A stretch of 24,876 nucleotides of DNA from Xanthomonas translucens pv. translucens DSM 18974 (GTDB lineage Bacteria; Pseudomonadota; Gammaproteobacteria; Xanthomonadales; Xanthomonadaceae). Shown one piece after another: positions 9,129 through 17,985 of the stretch (positions within the stretch are counted from its first letter, which is position 1; each line of letters starts with the position of its first letter). A program made the translations under genes and the position numbers. The notes beneath the pieces were generated by a model that was given only the letters and a program-made list of their open reading frames with translations, had not been told where the DNA came from and did no database searches. The stretch lies in contig NZ_CAPJ01000382.1 of assembly GCF_000331775.1 (NCBI RefSeq), forward strand, positions 1 through 24,876, in the 5' to 3' direction.

Positions 9129-9824
9129 ATGGCCATCCGCGCGACCCGTCTGCTGCACCTGCTCGACGCCTTGCGCGGGCGCCGCCGGCCGGTGGCCGGT
9201 GCCGAGCTCGCCACCGCACTGGGGGTCAGCCTGCGCACGCTGTACCGCGATATCGCGACCTTGCGCGAGCAGGGCGCCGACATCCTCGGCGATCCCGGCG
9301 TCGGCTACGTGCTGCGGCCCGGCTTCCTGCTGCCAGCGCTGAATTTCACCGAGGACGAACTGGAGGCGTTGACCCTGGGCGCGCGCTGGGTGGCGCGCCA
9401 GTCCGATCCGGAACTGGCGCAGGCAGCGCAGCGCGCGGTGGCGCGGATCGCTGCGACGCTGCCCGGCAATCTGCGCCTGTCGATCGAGACCAGCGTACTG
9501 CTGGTGCCCGCCGCCGCAGACCTGCCGCCGCCGGCACCGTGGCTGCCGGTGCTGCGCCATGGCATCCGCCTTGAGCACGTGCTGCGGATGGACTACAGCG
9601 ATGCCAATGGCGCGGCCTCGCAACGGTTGATCTGGCCGTTCGCGATGGCCTTCTTCGGCGGCTACGGCATGATCGCCGCGTGGTGCGAACTGCGCCGCGA
9701 TTTCCGCCACTTCCGTGCCGACCGGGTGTTGGCCTTGGCCGACGACGGCGAACGCTATCCTTCGCGCCGGCATCTGCTGATCAAGCGCTGGCGCGCGGCC
9801 ACCGGCTACGGCGCCGACCACTGA
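9129..9824 (+). CDS. YafY-type helix-turn-helix regulator with WYL domain
   Basis: Protein of 231 residues. An N-terminal HTH_11/DeoR-like domain (residues about 5-60: ATRLLHLLDALRGRRRPVAGAEL...LGVSLRTLYRDIATLREQGADI) precedes a C-terminal WYL-like region containing RLIWPFAMAFFGGYGMIAAWCELRRDFRHFRADRV. YafY-type regulators usually act on adjacent genes, and WYL domains are thought to bind ligands. I chose the ATG at 9129 (MAIRATRLL) because it gives the normal start of the HTH; the upstream reading frame is not conserved-looking. The glutathione S-transferase gene follows 58 bases later, so it is the obvious candidate target. A palindrome overlaps the stop codon of this gene. Confidence 0.9.
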   Translation: MAIRATRLLHLLDALRGRRRPVAGAELATALGVSLRTLYRDIATLREQGADILGDPGVGYVLRPGFLLPALNFTEDELEALTLGARWVARQSDPELAQAAQRAVARIAATLPGNLRLSIETSVLLVPAAADLPPPAPWLPVLRHGIRLEHVLRMDYSDANGAASQRLIWPFAMAFFGGYGMIAAWCELRRDFRHFRADRVLALADDGERYPSRRHLLIKRWRAATGYGADH

Positions 9825-9837
9825 CAACAGCTGTCAG
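9821..9837 (+). promoter_or_regulatory. Palindrome CTGACA-N5-TGTCAG, candidate operator
   Basis: Perfect 6-base arms (9821-9826 and 9832-9837) are separated by ACAGC. The palindrome overlaps the stop codon of the YafY-type regulator and lies 45 bases before the GST start. Its size and place suit a dimeric repressor of GST, though no promoter boxes are clear around it. Confidence 0.4.
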
Positions 9838-9882
9838 TAGGGCAGGGCCAGACTGCAGGCTGTTCACCACGGAAATCTGCCC

Positions 9883-10539
9883 ATGTCCACCGAACTCGTG
9901 CTCTACACCCACCACCTGTCGCGCGGCCGCGTTGCCCGCTGGATGCTGGAGGAAACCGGCCTGCCATACCAGGCAGTCATCCTCGATTACGACACCACGA
10001 TGAAGGCGCCGGAGTATCTGGCGATCAATCCGATGGGCAAGGTGCCGGCGCTGCGCCACGGCGACACCGTGGTCACCGAGAACGCGGCGATCTGCGCCTA
10101 CCTGGCCGATCTGGTGCCGGAGCGGCAACTGGCGCCGCCGCCGGGATCGCCGGCGCGCGCCGACTACTACCGCTGGCTGTTCTTCATGTCCGGGCCGGTA
10201 GAGGGACTGTTGACCGCGAAGGACGGTGGCGCGCTGGCGCCGGCACGCAGCGCCGGCTATGGCCGCGAGGCCGACCTGATGCAGACCCTGGAACAGGCGG
10301 TCGCGGACCGCGAGTACCTGGCCGGCGACCGCTTCAGCGCGGCCGACCTGTATACCGCCGCATGCCTGGCGTACTACATGCGCATCGGCCTGCTCGAACC
10401 GCGCCCGGCATTCACCGCGTTCGCGCAGCGCCATGGCGATCGTCCTGCATTGCTGCGCGCCAGTGCGATCGACGCTGCATTGATCGCGGCGCATCCGAAG
10501 CCGGACATGCCGCCCCGCGTGGCGCCAGCGACCGCCTAA
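9883..10539 (+). CDS. Glutathione S-transferase family protein
   Basis: Protein of 218 residues, a typical cytosolic GST length. The N-terminal thioredoxin-like domain (residues 1-80) shows LYTHHLSRGRVARWMLEETGLPY, the NPMGKVPAL cis-proline loop, and TENAAICAYLAD, which binds the gamma-glutamyl group of glutathione. The C-terminal all-helical domain includes LAGDRFSAADLYTAACLAYYM, the usual N-capping region. Members conjugate glutathione to electrophiles or reduce peroxides; the substrate is not evident. Its place after a WYL regulator suggests induction by a toxic compound or metabolite. It is convergent with mutS. Confidence 0.93.
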   Translation: MSTELVLYTHHLSRGRVARWMLEETGLPYQAVILDYDTTMKAPEYLAINPMGKVPALRHGDTVVTENAAICAYLADLVPERQLAPPPGSPARADYYRWLFFMSGPVEGLLTAKDGGALAPARSAGYGREADLMQTLEQAVADREYLAGDRFSAADLYTAACLAYYMRIGLLEPRPAFTAFAQRHGDRPALLRASAIDAALIAAHPKPDMPPRVAPATA

Positions 10540-10547
10540 CGGCTGTT

Positions 10548-10695
10548 CCTTCTCCCGCCGCGACCATGGCCTCCTTTCGGTGGACGGTGCCCAGCAGGGG
10601 CGGGTGAGGGTCCGGGCGCAGCCTCGTGCACCCAAACGCCGCGAGACGCTTCGCGCCGGACCCTCACCCCAACCCCTCTCCCCGAAGGGAGAAGG
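10548..10695. repeat. Nested inverted repeat between gst and mutS
   Basis: The outer arms CCTTCTCCC (10548-10556) and GGGAGAAGG (10687-10695) enclose inner perfect 14-base arms GGGTGAGGGTCCGG (10602-10615) and CCGGACCCTCACCC (10656-10669). A small TCTCCC/GGGAGA hairpin with a CGAA loop (10677-10692) sits at the mutS side. From memory, CCCTCACCCCAACCCCTCTCCC-like strings recur between Xanthomonas genes. Lying between two convergent genes, the structure may terminate both transcripts. Confidence 0.65.
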
Positions 10696-10712
10696 GCTGA
10701 AGACGCGCCGCG

Positions 10713-13325
10713 CTACAGCAGCGACTTGAGCCGGTAAAGCGCTTCCAGTGCCTGCTTGGGCGTCAGTTCGTCCGGATCCAGCGCCGCCAGCGCGTCCTGC
10801 GCCGCCGACGGGGCGGCGGCGAACAAGCCGAACTGCTGCGGCGCGTCCAGCGCCTGCGGCGCCATCTGCGAGGCGTGGCTCTCGCCGCCGCGTTGCTCCA
10901 GTTCCGCCAGCCGCCGCCGCGCCTGCGCGACGGTGGCTTTGGGCAGGCCGGCCAGCGCCGCCACCTGCAGGCCGAAACTGCGATTGGCCGGGCCGTCCTT
11001 GACCGCATGCATGAACACCAGTTTGTCGCCGTGCTCGACCGCGTCCAGGTGCACGTTGGCGATGCCGCTGGCACCGCCTTCGACCGATTCGTCGGCCAAT
11101 GCGGTCAGCTCGAAATAATGCGTGGCGAACAAGGTGTAGCAGCGGTTGTGGTGGGCCAGGTGGCGCGCCACCGCGTCGGCCAGGGCCAGGCCGTCGTAGG
11201 TGGAGGTGCCGCGGCCGATCTCGTCCATCAGCACCAGCGACTGCGCGCTGGCGTGGTGCAGGATGTAGCTGGTCTCGGCCATCTCGACCATGAAGGTGGA
11301 CTGGCCGCGCGCCAGGTCGTCGCCGGCGCCGATGCGGGTCAGGATGCGGTCGATCGGGCCGATCACCGCGCGCGTGGCCGGCACGTAGCTGCCGATGTGC
11401 GCCAGCAGCACGATCAACGCGTTCTGGCGCATGTAGGTGGATTTACCGCCCATGTTCGGGCCGGTGATCACCAGCATGCGCCGGTCCGGATGCAGGTCCA
11501 GGTCGTTGGGTTCGAACGGCTGCTCGCGCACCGCTTCCACCACCGGATGGCGGCCGCGTTCGATGCGCAGGCATGGCGCGCTTTCCAGTTCCGGCTGCGC
11601 CCAGTCCAGCGCCTGCGCGCGTTCGGCGAAGCCGGCCAGCACGTCCAGTTCGCTGAGCGCAGCGGCGGCGCGCTTGAGCGGTTCCAGGCGATCGCCCAAG
11701 GTATCCAGCAAGGCTTCGTAGAGAAGCTTCTCGCGCGACAGCGCGCGCTCGCGCGCCGACAGCACCTTGTCCTCGAAGTTCTTCAGTTCCTCGGTGATGT
11801 AGCGCTCGGCGTTGGTCAACGTCTGCCGCCGCGTGTAATGCACCGGCGCCTTGTCCGCCTGGCCCTTGCTGATCTCGATGTAGTAGCCGTGCACGCGGTT
11901 GTAGCCGACCTTCAGCGTGGCGATGCCGCTGCTGGCGCGCTCGCGCGCTTCCAGGTCGATCAGGAACTGGTCGGCGTGGGTGCTGAGCCGGCGCAGTTCG
12001 TCCAGCTCGGCGTCGTAGTCGGCGGCGATGACGCCACCGTCGCTGAGCTTGAGCGGCGGCTGCTCGGCGATCGCCGAGGCCAGCAGGTGCGCGATCTCGT
12101 CGTGCTGGCCCAGTTCCGCGGCCAGCGCGGCCAGCCGTGGCGAATCCAGCGGCGCCAGGATCGTGCGCACCGCCGGCAACAGACCCAGGCCGTCGCGCAG
12201 CGTGGAGAAATCGCGCGGCCGCGCCGAGCGCAGCGCCACGCGAGTGAGGATGCGTTCGATATCGCCGAGCGCGCGGAACGCATCGCGCAGATCGGCATCG
12301 GCGCCGCGATCGATCAGTGTGCCGACCGCGTGGTGACGCTGCACCAGCACCTCGCGCAGGCGCAGCGGGCGGTGCAGCCAGCGCCGCAGCAGGCGCCCGC
12401 CCATCGGCGTGACCGTGCTGTCGAGCACGCCGAGCAAGGTGTTGCGCGTATCGCCGTCCACGCGCGTGTCCAGCTCCAGGTGGCGGCGCGTGGCCGCGTT
12501 CATCGCGATCGCCTCGGCGGCGGTTTCCATTGCGATCGCGGTCAGGTGCGGCAGGCGCTGCTTCTGCGTCTCCTCCACATAGCCGAGCAGGGCGCCGGCA
12601 GCGGCGGTGGCGCGCGGCTTGTCGTCGATGCCGAAGCCGCTGAGGTCGTGCAGCTGGAAAAAGTGCAGCAACTGGCGGCGGCCGCTGTCGGCGTCGAACA
12701 GCCACGGCGCGCGGCGGCGCACGCCGCGGCGCTCGCGCAGGAACTCCGGCCATTGGTCCTCGTCGGGTACCAACAGCTCGGCCGGCTCCAATCGCGCCAG
12801 CTCCGCTTCCAGTGCGTCCTCGCTATCGACCTCGTTGACCAGGAAGCGGCCGCCGGCCAGATCGGCCCAGGCCAGACCGTAGCCGTGCTTGTTGCGCGCG
12901 ATCGCCATCAGCAAGGTGTCGCGGCGCTCGTCGAGCAGTGCCTCGTCGGTGACCGTGCCCGGCGTGACCACGCGCACCACCTTGCGCTCGACCAGGCCCT
13001 TGGCCAACGCCGGATCGCCGATCTGCTCGCAGATCGCCACCGACTCGCCCAGCGCCACCAGCCGTGCCAGATAGCCTTCGTAGGCATGCACCGGCACCCC
13101 GGCCATCGGGATCGGCGCGCCGCCGGAGCTGCCGCGCTGGGTCAGGGTGATGTCCAGCAACCGCGCCGCCTTGCGTGCGTCGTCGTAGAACAGCTCGTAG
13201 AAATCGCCCATGCGGAAGAACAGCAGCAGGTCCGGGTACTCGGACTTTGCGGCGAAGAACTGCTTCATCAGCGGAGTGTGTTCCACCGCGCTTCCAGGGA
13301 CTTGGGGTTTCTCTCTATTTTGCAT
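10713..13325 (-). CDS. mutS: DNA mismatch repair protein MutS
   Basis: Protein of 870 residues (E. coli MutS has 853). It recognises mispaired bases and, with ATP, recruits MutL. The mismatch-reading Phe-X-Glu is present as F42 and E44 in GDFYELF. The C-terminal ATPase has Walker [10 protein letters not shown] (622-630) and Walker B with D701 and E702 in [22 protein letters not shown]. The C-terminus ends with a MutS dimer/tetramer segment ([22 protein letters not shown]). I chose the ATG at 13325 (MQNREKPQ); the longer reading frame would add 29 residues of non-family sequence. The start is 180 bases from the divergent fucosidase gene. Confidence 0.97.
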   Translation of the reverse strand: MQNREKPQVPGSAVEHTPLMKQFFAAKSEYPDLLLFFRMGDFYELFYDDARKAARLLDITLTQRGSSGGAPIPMAGVPVHAYEGYLARLVALGESVAICEQIGDPALAKGLVERKVVRVVTPGTVTDEALLDERRDTLLMAIARNKHGYGLAWADLAGGRFLVNEVDSEDALEAELARLEPAELLVPDEDQWPEFLRERRGVRRRAPWLFDADSGRRQLLHFFQLHDLSGFGIDDKPRATAAAGALLGYVEETQKQRLPHLTAIAMETAAEAIAMNAATRRHLELDTRVDGDTRNTLLGVLDSTVTPMGGRLLRRWLHRPLRLREVLVQRHHAVGTLIDRGADADLRDAFRALGDIERILTRVALRSARPRDFSTLRDGLGLLPAVRTILAPLDSPRLAALAAELGQHDEIAHLLASAIAEQPPLKLSDGGVIAADYDAELDELRRLSTHADQFLIDLEARERASSGIATLKVGYNRVHGYYIEISKGQADKAPVHYTRRQTLTNAERYITEELKNFEDKVLSARERALSREKLLYEALLDTLGDRLEPLKRAAAALSELDVLAGFAERAQALDWAQPELESAPCLRIERGRHPVVEAVREQPFEPNDLDLHPDRRMLVITGPNMGGKSTYMRQNALIVLLAHIGSYVPATRAVIGPIDRILTRIGAGDDLARGQSTFMVEMAETSYILHHASAQSLVLMDEIGRGTSTYDGLALADAVARHLAHHNRCYTLFATHYFELTALADESVEGGASGIANVHLDAVEHGDKLVFMHAVKDGPANRSFGLQVAALAGLPKATVAQARRRLAELEQRGGESHASQMAPQALDAPQQFGLFAAAPSAAQDALAALDPDELTPKQALEALYRLKSLL

Positions 13326-13505
13326 CGAATTCAATGGCTTGAAGGATTTCGGGATGACTGACTGTGGGCAAGTATGGACGTGTGCAGCCACCAAATGACA
13401 GGGTGGCGCCACTCTGGCGTAGCGTCACCATCCATGGCTTCGCGGCAGAACCCTTGCGCCGTCGGAAAAGCTAAGATCCGCGCTTGTGTAGAGTCGGAGG
13501 CGCCA

Positions 13506-15434
13506 ATGATCGATCGTCGTAGCTTTCTTGCCACGGGTGTTGTGGCCGTCGCCGCAGGTTTCAGCGCATCCGCCGCCCAGATCGCGGCTGCGCCGCGCCC
13601 GAAGGGGCCGGCGCCGTGGGGCGCGGTGCCCAGCGCGCGGCAGCTGCGCTGGCATCGGTGGGAGCAATATGCGTTCGTGCATTTTGCGATGAACACCTTT
13701 ACCGACAAGGAATGGGGCTACGGCGACGAAGATCCGCGCAAGTTCGATCCCAGCGATTTCTCCGCCGATCAAATCGTTGCCGCTGCCAAGTCCGGCAATC
13801 TGAAAGGGCTGATTTTTACCGCCAAGCACCACGATGGGTTCTGCCTGTGGCCGACACGCCTGACCGAGCATTGCATTCGCAATTCGCCCTACAAGAACGG
13901 CAAGGGCGACATCGTCGGCGAAATGGCAGCGGCGTGCCGACGCGCCGGTTTGGCCTTCGGTGTCTACCTGTCGCCTTGGGATCGCAACCACGCCGAGTAT
14001 GGTCGTCCTGCCTATCTCGACTATTTCCGTAAGCAGATCGTCGAACTGTGCACGGGCTATGGCGACTTGTTCGAGTTCTGGTTCGACGGTGCCAATGGCG
14101 GCGACGGCTACTATGGTGGCGCGCGCGAAACCCGCAAGATCGATGCGCCGGCGTACTACAGCTGGCCGCGGATGATCGAGCTGGTCCACCAGCACCAGCC
14201 GATGGCCTGTACCTTCGACCCGCTTGGCGCGGATATCCGCTGGGTCGGCAACGAGGACGGCGTTGCCGGCGATCCGTGCTGGCCGACCATGCCCAATGCC
14301 CCTTACACCCAGGAAAACGGCAACGCCGGCGTGCGCGGGGCGGCCCTGTGGTGGCCCGCCGAAACCAACACCTCGATCCGCCCGGGCTGGTTCTACCATG
14401 CCGATGAAGACGGCAAGGTGCGCAGCCCGGAGAATCTGGTGCGCTATTTCGACACCTCCGTCGCGCGCGGCACCACCATGAACCTGAATCTTCCGCCGGA
14501 CCGGCGCGGCCGCATCGCCGACCACGACGTTGCGGTGCTGCGCAGTTTCGGCGACGCGATCCGCGCCAGCTTCGCCATAGATCTGGCCAAGGGCGCCAAG
14601 GCCAGCGCCAGCGCGTCTCGCGGTCCCGGATTCGAGCCGGCGCGCGTGCTCGACCGCCAGCCGGACAGCTACTGGTCCACGCCGGACGACGTCACCACGC
14701 CGACGCTGACGCTGGAACTGTCGGCTGTTCGCAGCTTCGACCTGATCCGGCTGCGCGAATACCTGCCGCTGGGTGTGCGCGTCACCCGCTTCGCGATCGA
14801 AGCCGAGGTCGATGGGCAATGGCGGCGGTTGGCCGAAGCTCAATGCATCGGTGCGCAGCGGATCCTGCGGCTCGATCGCCCGGTCGCCGCGCGCCGTGTA
14901 CGCCTGCTCGTGCTCGAGGCGCCGGTCTGCCCGGCGATCAGCGAAGTCGCGCTGTTCCGCGCGGTCGCCCCAGTTGCGGTCGCGCGGCCGACGGCGAACG
15001 CGCCGGACGTGCTGTCCACTGCGGGTTGGCGAATCGTCGAGGCCAGCGCGCCGGGGGCGGAGACGTTGCTCGACGACGATGCCGGCACGGTCTGGATCGC
15101 GCCCGCGCCCACGCCTGGCCATCCGGCGCAGGTGACCATCGACCTCGGCACGCTGCGTCAAGTCGCCGGCTTCAGCCTCACCCCCTCGCGCACGGTGTTG
15201 AAAGGCGCGGCGCCGCCGAAAGGCTATCGCGCCGAAAGCAGCGAAGATGGCCAGCACTGGCAGTCGGCCGGCGCCGGTGAGTTGGCCAATATCGCTTATG
15301 CGCTCTCGACCCAGCGGCTGAATTTCCCCGAGGTCCGCCAGGTCCGCTACCTGCGGCTATCGTTCGCCGAAACCGCGCTGCCCGCCGAGCGGCTGGCGAT
15401 CGCCGGTATCGGTGCATTCTCGCGCTTGCGCTGA
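13506..15434 (+). CDS. Secreted GH29 alpha-L-fucosidase with two discoidin-like domains
   Basis: Protein of 642 residues. It starts with a Tat-type signal (DRRSFLATG, then an Ala/Val-rich core), so export of the folded enzyme to the periplasm or beyond is likely. The catalytic GH29 domain spans about residues 35-385, with HFAMNTFTDKEWGYGDEDP and TAKHHDGFCLWPT near the start. D194 in EFWFDGAN is the expected nucleophile, and E250 in RWVGNEDG is the likely acid/base. Two F5/8 type C (discoidin-like) domains follow at about 388-515 and 525-640. The layout fits GH29 subfamily B, which usually cleaves alpha-1,3/1,4-fucose from branched glycans; for a plant-associated bacterium, plant N-glycans are a possible target. 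GGAGG at 13496-13500 supports the ATG at 13506. Confidence 0.92.
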   Translation: MIDRRSFLATGVVAVAAGFSASAAQIAAAPRPKGPAPWGAVPSARQLRWHRWEQYAFVHFAMNTFTDKEWGYGDEDPRKFDPSDFSADQIVAAAKSGNLKGLIFTAKHHDGFCLWPTRLTEHCIRNSPYKNGKGDIVGEMAAACRRAGLAFGVYLSPWDRNHAEYGRPAYLDYFRKQIVELCTGYGDLFEFWFDGANGGDGYYGGARETRKIDAPAYYSWPRMIELVHQHQPMACTFDPLGADIRWVGNEDGVAGDPCWPTMPNAPYTQENGNAGVRGAALWWPAETNTSIRPGWFYHADEDGKVRSPENLVRYFDTSVARGTTMNLNLPPDRRGRIADHDVAVLRSFGDAIRASFAIDLAKGAKASASASRGPGFEPARVLDRQPDSYWSTPDDVTTPTLTLELSAVRSFDLIRLREYLPLGVRVTRFAIEAEVDGQWRRLAEAQCIGAQRILRLDRPVAARRVRLLVLEAPVCPAISEVALFRAVAPVAVARPTANAPDVLSTAGWRIVEASAPGAETLLDDDAGTVWIAPAPTPGHPAQVTIDLGTLRQVAGFSLTPSRTVLKGAAPPKGYRAESSEDGQHWQSAGAGELANIAYALSTQRLNFPEVRQVRYLRLSFAETALPAERLAIAGIGAFSRLR

Positions 15435-15446
15435 CCGCTTGCGATC

Positions 15447-15469
15447 CCTCACCGCCATGCGCGGTGGGG
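15447..15469 (+). terminator. Hairpin after the fucosidase gene
   Basis: CACCGC (15450-15455) pairs with GCGGTG (15461-15466), and the stem can extend by three pairs including one wobble. It begins 13 bases after the stop codon but has no following T-tract. A further imperfect pair, GGAGGCG (15517-15523) with CGCCTCC (15553-15559), lies between the convergent fucosidase and LysR genes. Confidence 0.5.
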
Positions 15470-15678
15470 GCATGCATCGCTGGGGCGACGCGGTTTCGCG
15501 GGCTTGGAGATGCGGCGGAGGCGTTGAAGATCGGTTTCGGTTGAAGCGTCAGCGCCTCCCCCCTGCGTGCGTCGCCATCGTTCCGCCACGCAATCGGCGG
15601 GGCCGCGCTGGAAGGTCGCAGGGTTATCACCATGAGGACATTGCGAATGAAGCATTTGCTGCCGGTGCGCGATCGCCG

Positions 15679-16575
15679 TCAGCCGCGTGCGGCGCTCTCG
15701 CCGCCGCTGTCGAGCAGGGCTGCGGCGGCGGCGCCGAGGCTGCGTTCGCGATGGCGTAGCGCATGGAACGCACGCGCGCCCAGCGCCGCGCCGACGCGCT
15801 GCAGGCGGCCGCTCTCCAGCCAGGGCGCCGCGGCCAGTTGCGAGATCGCCGCCAGGCTGTGGCCGGCGCGCACCGCCGACAGCACCGCTTCGTTCGAGGG
15901 CAGGGTCAGCGCCACGCGCAGGCGCTCCGGCGCGACCCCGGTCGCGCGCAGCGCCGCCTCGAATTCCGAGCGCGTACCCGAGCCGGGTTCGCGCATGATC
16001 CAGGTGCTGGCCTTGGCCAGTCGCGCCAGGCCCAGGCGCAGGCGTCCGGCCAGCGGGTGCGTCGGCGCGGCGACCAGCACCAGGCGGTCCTGGCCGAGAA
16101 CGGACAACTGCAGCTGCGGGTCGTGCACGCCGCCCTCGACGAACCCCAGTTCCGCACGTCCTGCGGCGACCGCGCGCGCCACGCTTTCGGTGTTGCCGAC
16201 GCTCAGGCGGATTTCGATCTGCGGGAAGCGCGCATGGAATGCCATCAGCCGCATCGGTAGCCAGTAGCTGGCCACAGTCTGGCTGGCGTGCAGGTCGAGG
16301 GTGCCGCGCAGCACGCCGCGCCACTCGCTCAAGGCCAACTGCGCGGCGCGGGTACGCGCCAGGATCGCCTTGGCCTCCTCGAGGAACGCCGCGCCGGCGG
16401 CGGTCAGCACGATGCCGCGGCCGACCCGGTGGAACAGCGGCACGCCGTACTGGGCTTCCAGGGCCTTGATCGCGGCGCTGGCCGCCGACGGCGTGCGATG
16501 CGCGGCCTGCGCGCCAAGGGTCAGATGCTGGCGTTCGGCGACGGCGACGAACAGGGCGAGTTGTTCCAGGGTCAC
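15679..16575 (-). CDS. LysR-type transcriptional regulator (YeiE-like by context)
   Basis: Protein of 298 residues. The N-terminal winged HTH (MTLEQLALFVAVAERQHLTLGAQAAHRTPSAASAAIKALEAQYGVPLFHR...) is complete, and the effector-binding domain spans about residues 90-290 (GTLDLHASQTVASYWLPMRLMAFHARFPQIEIRLSVGNTESVARAV). It is divergent from a yeiH-family gene, the same pairing as yeiE-yeiH in enterobacteria, where YeiE has been linked to sulfite response. The effector here is therefore inferred only by analogy. A perfect TCGTTCG-N7-CGAACGA palindrome lies 8 bases upstream of its start codon, well placed for autoregulation. Confidence 0.93.
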   Translation of the reverse strand: MTLEQLALFVAVAERQHLTLGAQAAHRTPSAASAAIKALEAQYGVPLFHRVGRGIVLTAAGAAFLEEAKAILARTRAAQLALSEWRGVLRGTLDLHASQTVASYWLPMRLMAFHARFPQIEIRLSVGNTESVARAVAAGRAELGFVEGGVHDPQLQLSVLGQDRLVLVAAPTHPLAGRLRLGLARLAKASTWIMREPGSGTRSEFEAALRATGVAPERLRVALTLPSNEAVLSAVRAGHSLAAISQLAAAPWLESGRLQRVGAALGARAFHALRHRERSLGAAAAALLDSGGESAARG

Positions 16576-16582
16576 GGCGGGA

Positions 16583-16603
16583 TCGTTCGATTGGACCGAA
16601 CGA
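16583..16603. promoter_or_regulatory. LysR-type operator between lysR and yeiH
   Basis: Perfect 7-base arms TCGTTCG (16583-16589) and CGAACGA (16597-16603) flank a 7-base centre. The pair includes the T-N11-A pattern (T16587 to A16599) typical of LysR sites. It lies 8 bases from the regulator start and 75 bases from the yeiH start. A weak TTGGAC-N16-CATTAT promoter pattern overlaps it towards yeiH. Confidence 0.65.
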
Positions 16604-16677
16604 ACTATCCAGCATTATGCGATGGAATGACAGGATCGGCGGGTGCATCCTGCGGCCACTTCGACAGGGGGGCGGCC

Positions 16678-17685
16678 ATGCACAAGACATCGGGTAACCT
16701 CATGGCGCTGCTGCCGGGGCTGCTGCTGGCGGTTGCGGTCGCGGCGCTGGCCATGCTGGTGGAACGCATGCAACTGCGCTGGCTGGGCCGGCCGTGGATC
16801 GATGCGCTGGTGTTCGCGATCGCGCTCGGCACGCTGCTGCGCACCGCGTCGCCGCTGCCGGCGCATGCCGACGCCGGCATCGCTTTCGCTGCCAAGTTGC
16901 CACTGGAAGTAGCGATCGTGCTGCTCGGCGCATCGGTCAGCTTCAGTGCGGTCGGTGCGGCTGGCGGCGTGCTGCTGGGCTTGATCGCGGCCACCGTGTT
17001 GCTGGCGATCGGCATCGGCTACGGCATTGGCCGCCTGCTCGGGTTGCCGGCACGGCTGGCGACGCTGGTGGCCTGCGGCAATGCGATCTGCGGCAACTCG
17101 GCGATCGTCGCCGCCGCGCCGGTGATCGACGCCGATTCGGACGAGGTGGCGGCCTCGATCGCGTTCACCGCGGCATTGGGGATCGTGGTGGTGCTGGCCT
17201 TGCCCTTGGCGCTGCCGCTGTTCGGACTGGATCAGCGGCACTACGGCATCCTCGCCGGCATGACCGTGTACGCGGTGCCGCAGGTGCTGGCGGCGACGCT
17301 GCCGGTGGGCGCCATCAGCGCGCAGGTCGGCGCGCTGGTCAAACTGATGCGGGTGCTGATGCTGGGACCGGTGCTGCTGCTGCTCGGGCTGCTCGGTGGC
17401 CGCCCAGGCGCTGCGCGGCTGCCGCTGCACCGCGTATTGCCGTGGTTCGTGCTGGGCTTCGTCGGCATGATGCTGCTGCGTTCCTCGGGCCTGTTGCCGT
17501 TGGCGCTGGCGCACGCGGCGCAGCGCGTTTCGGCGCTGCTGACCCTGCTGGCGATGGCGGCGCTGGGCCTGTCGGTGAGCCTGCGCTCGGTGCTGGCGTC
17601 CGGCGGCCGGGTGCTGGCCGCGGGCACGCTGTCGCTGTTGGCGCTGGCCGCCATCGGCGCGCTGCTGGTGTGGTGGCTGCCGTGA
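16678..17685 (+). CDS. YeiH/UPF0324 family membrane protein, putative sulfate exporter family
   Basis: Strongly hydrophobic protein of 335 residues with about ten membrane segments. The family signature is seen in LPLEVAIVLLGASVSFSAVGAAG and in ATLVACGNAICGNSAIVAAAPVI, followed by DEVAASIAFTAALGIVVVLALP and YGILAGMTVYAVPQVLAAT. Transporter databases list the family as putative sulfate exporters; direct transport data are scarce. A GGGGGG run at 16666-16671 supports the ATG at 16678; an earlier in-frame ATG at 16627 is possible. The divergent LysR-type gene is its likely regulator. Confidence 0.9.
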   Translation: MHKTSGNLMALLPGLLLAVAVAALAMLVERMQLRWLGRPWIDALVFAIALGTLLRTASPLPAHADAGIAFAAKLPLEVAIVLLGASVSFSAVGAAGGVLLGLIAATVLLAIGIGYGIGRLLGLPARLATLVACGNAICGNSAIVAAAPVIDADSDEVAASIAFTAALGIVVVLALPLALPLFGLDQRHYGILAGMTVYAVPQVLAATLPVGAISAQVGALVKLMRVLMLGPVLLLLGLLGGRPGAARLPLHRVLPWFVLGFVGMMLLRSSGLLPLALAHAAQRVSALLTLLAMAALGLSVSLRSVLASGGRVLAAGTLSLLALAAIGALLVWWLP

Positions 17686-17985
17686 CGCGCCGGATTGGCG
17701 CAGAGGCTGTACGTAGGCTGCTTGCGGTCGGCCTCCCGGAAGGCGCGTGCCGATCTCCGTAACGCATCGCGCCGCGACGGTTGCATGCGACAGCGAATCC
17801 TGGCCACGGCGCGGTTGCCGCTGGATCGATCCGTCACCCTGCGTCGCGTTGCCGACACAGGCTCCAGCGTTGCATCCGTGCAGTGGCTTAACGGGCCGGT
17901 CGCGTGTAGTTGCGGTGTAATAGTCTCCGCAGCGCCGCCGATCTAAGGTGGTGCCTCTTCTTCGCACGCACCGCCAGGCCAGCTC
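17686..17985. other. Gene-free stretch before czcD
   Basis: The 300 bases between yeiH and czcD contain no convincing reading frame. The only promoter-like element is TGTAAT (17916-17921), a 5 of 6 match to a -10 box, with TTAACG 21 bases upstream (17889-17894), which is too far for a normal sigma70 promoter. I saw no recognised metal-regulator operator or riboswitch. Confidence 0.4.

Noticed and set aside
10875..13361. An 828-codon plus-strand open frame opposite mutS
   Set aside because: It is the antisense shadow of mutS, whose own frame has all family motifs.
13404..13413. Palindrome GTGGCGCCAC between mutS and the fucosidase gene
   Set aside because: A 10-base GC palindrome is expected by chance at this GC content, and no adjacent regulator or promoter boxes support it.
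15435..15678. A possible small gene between the fucosidase and LysR genes
   Set aside because: Several frames are open, but none has a ribosome-binding site, a known domain or a normal composition; only hairpins are supported.
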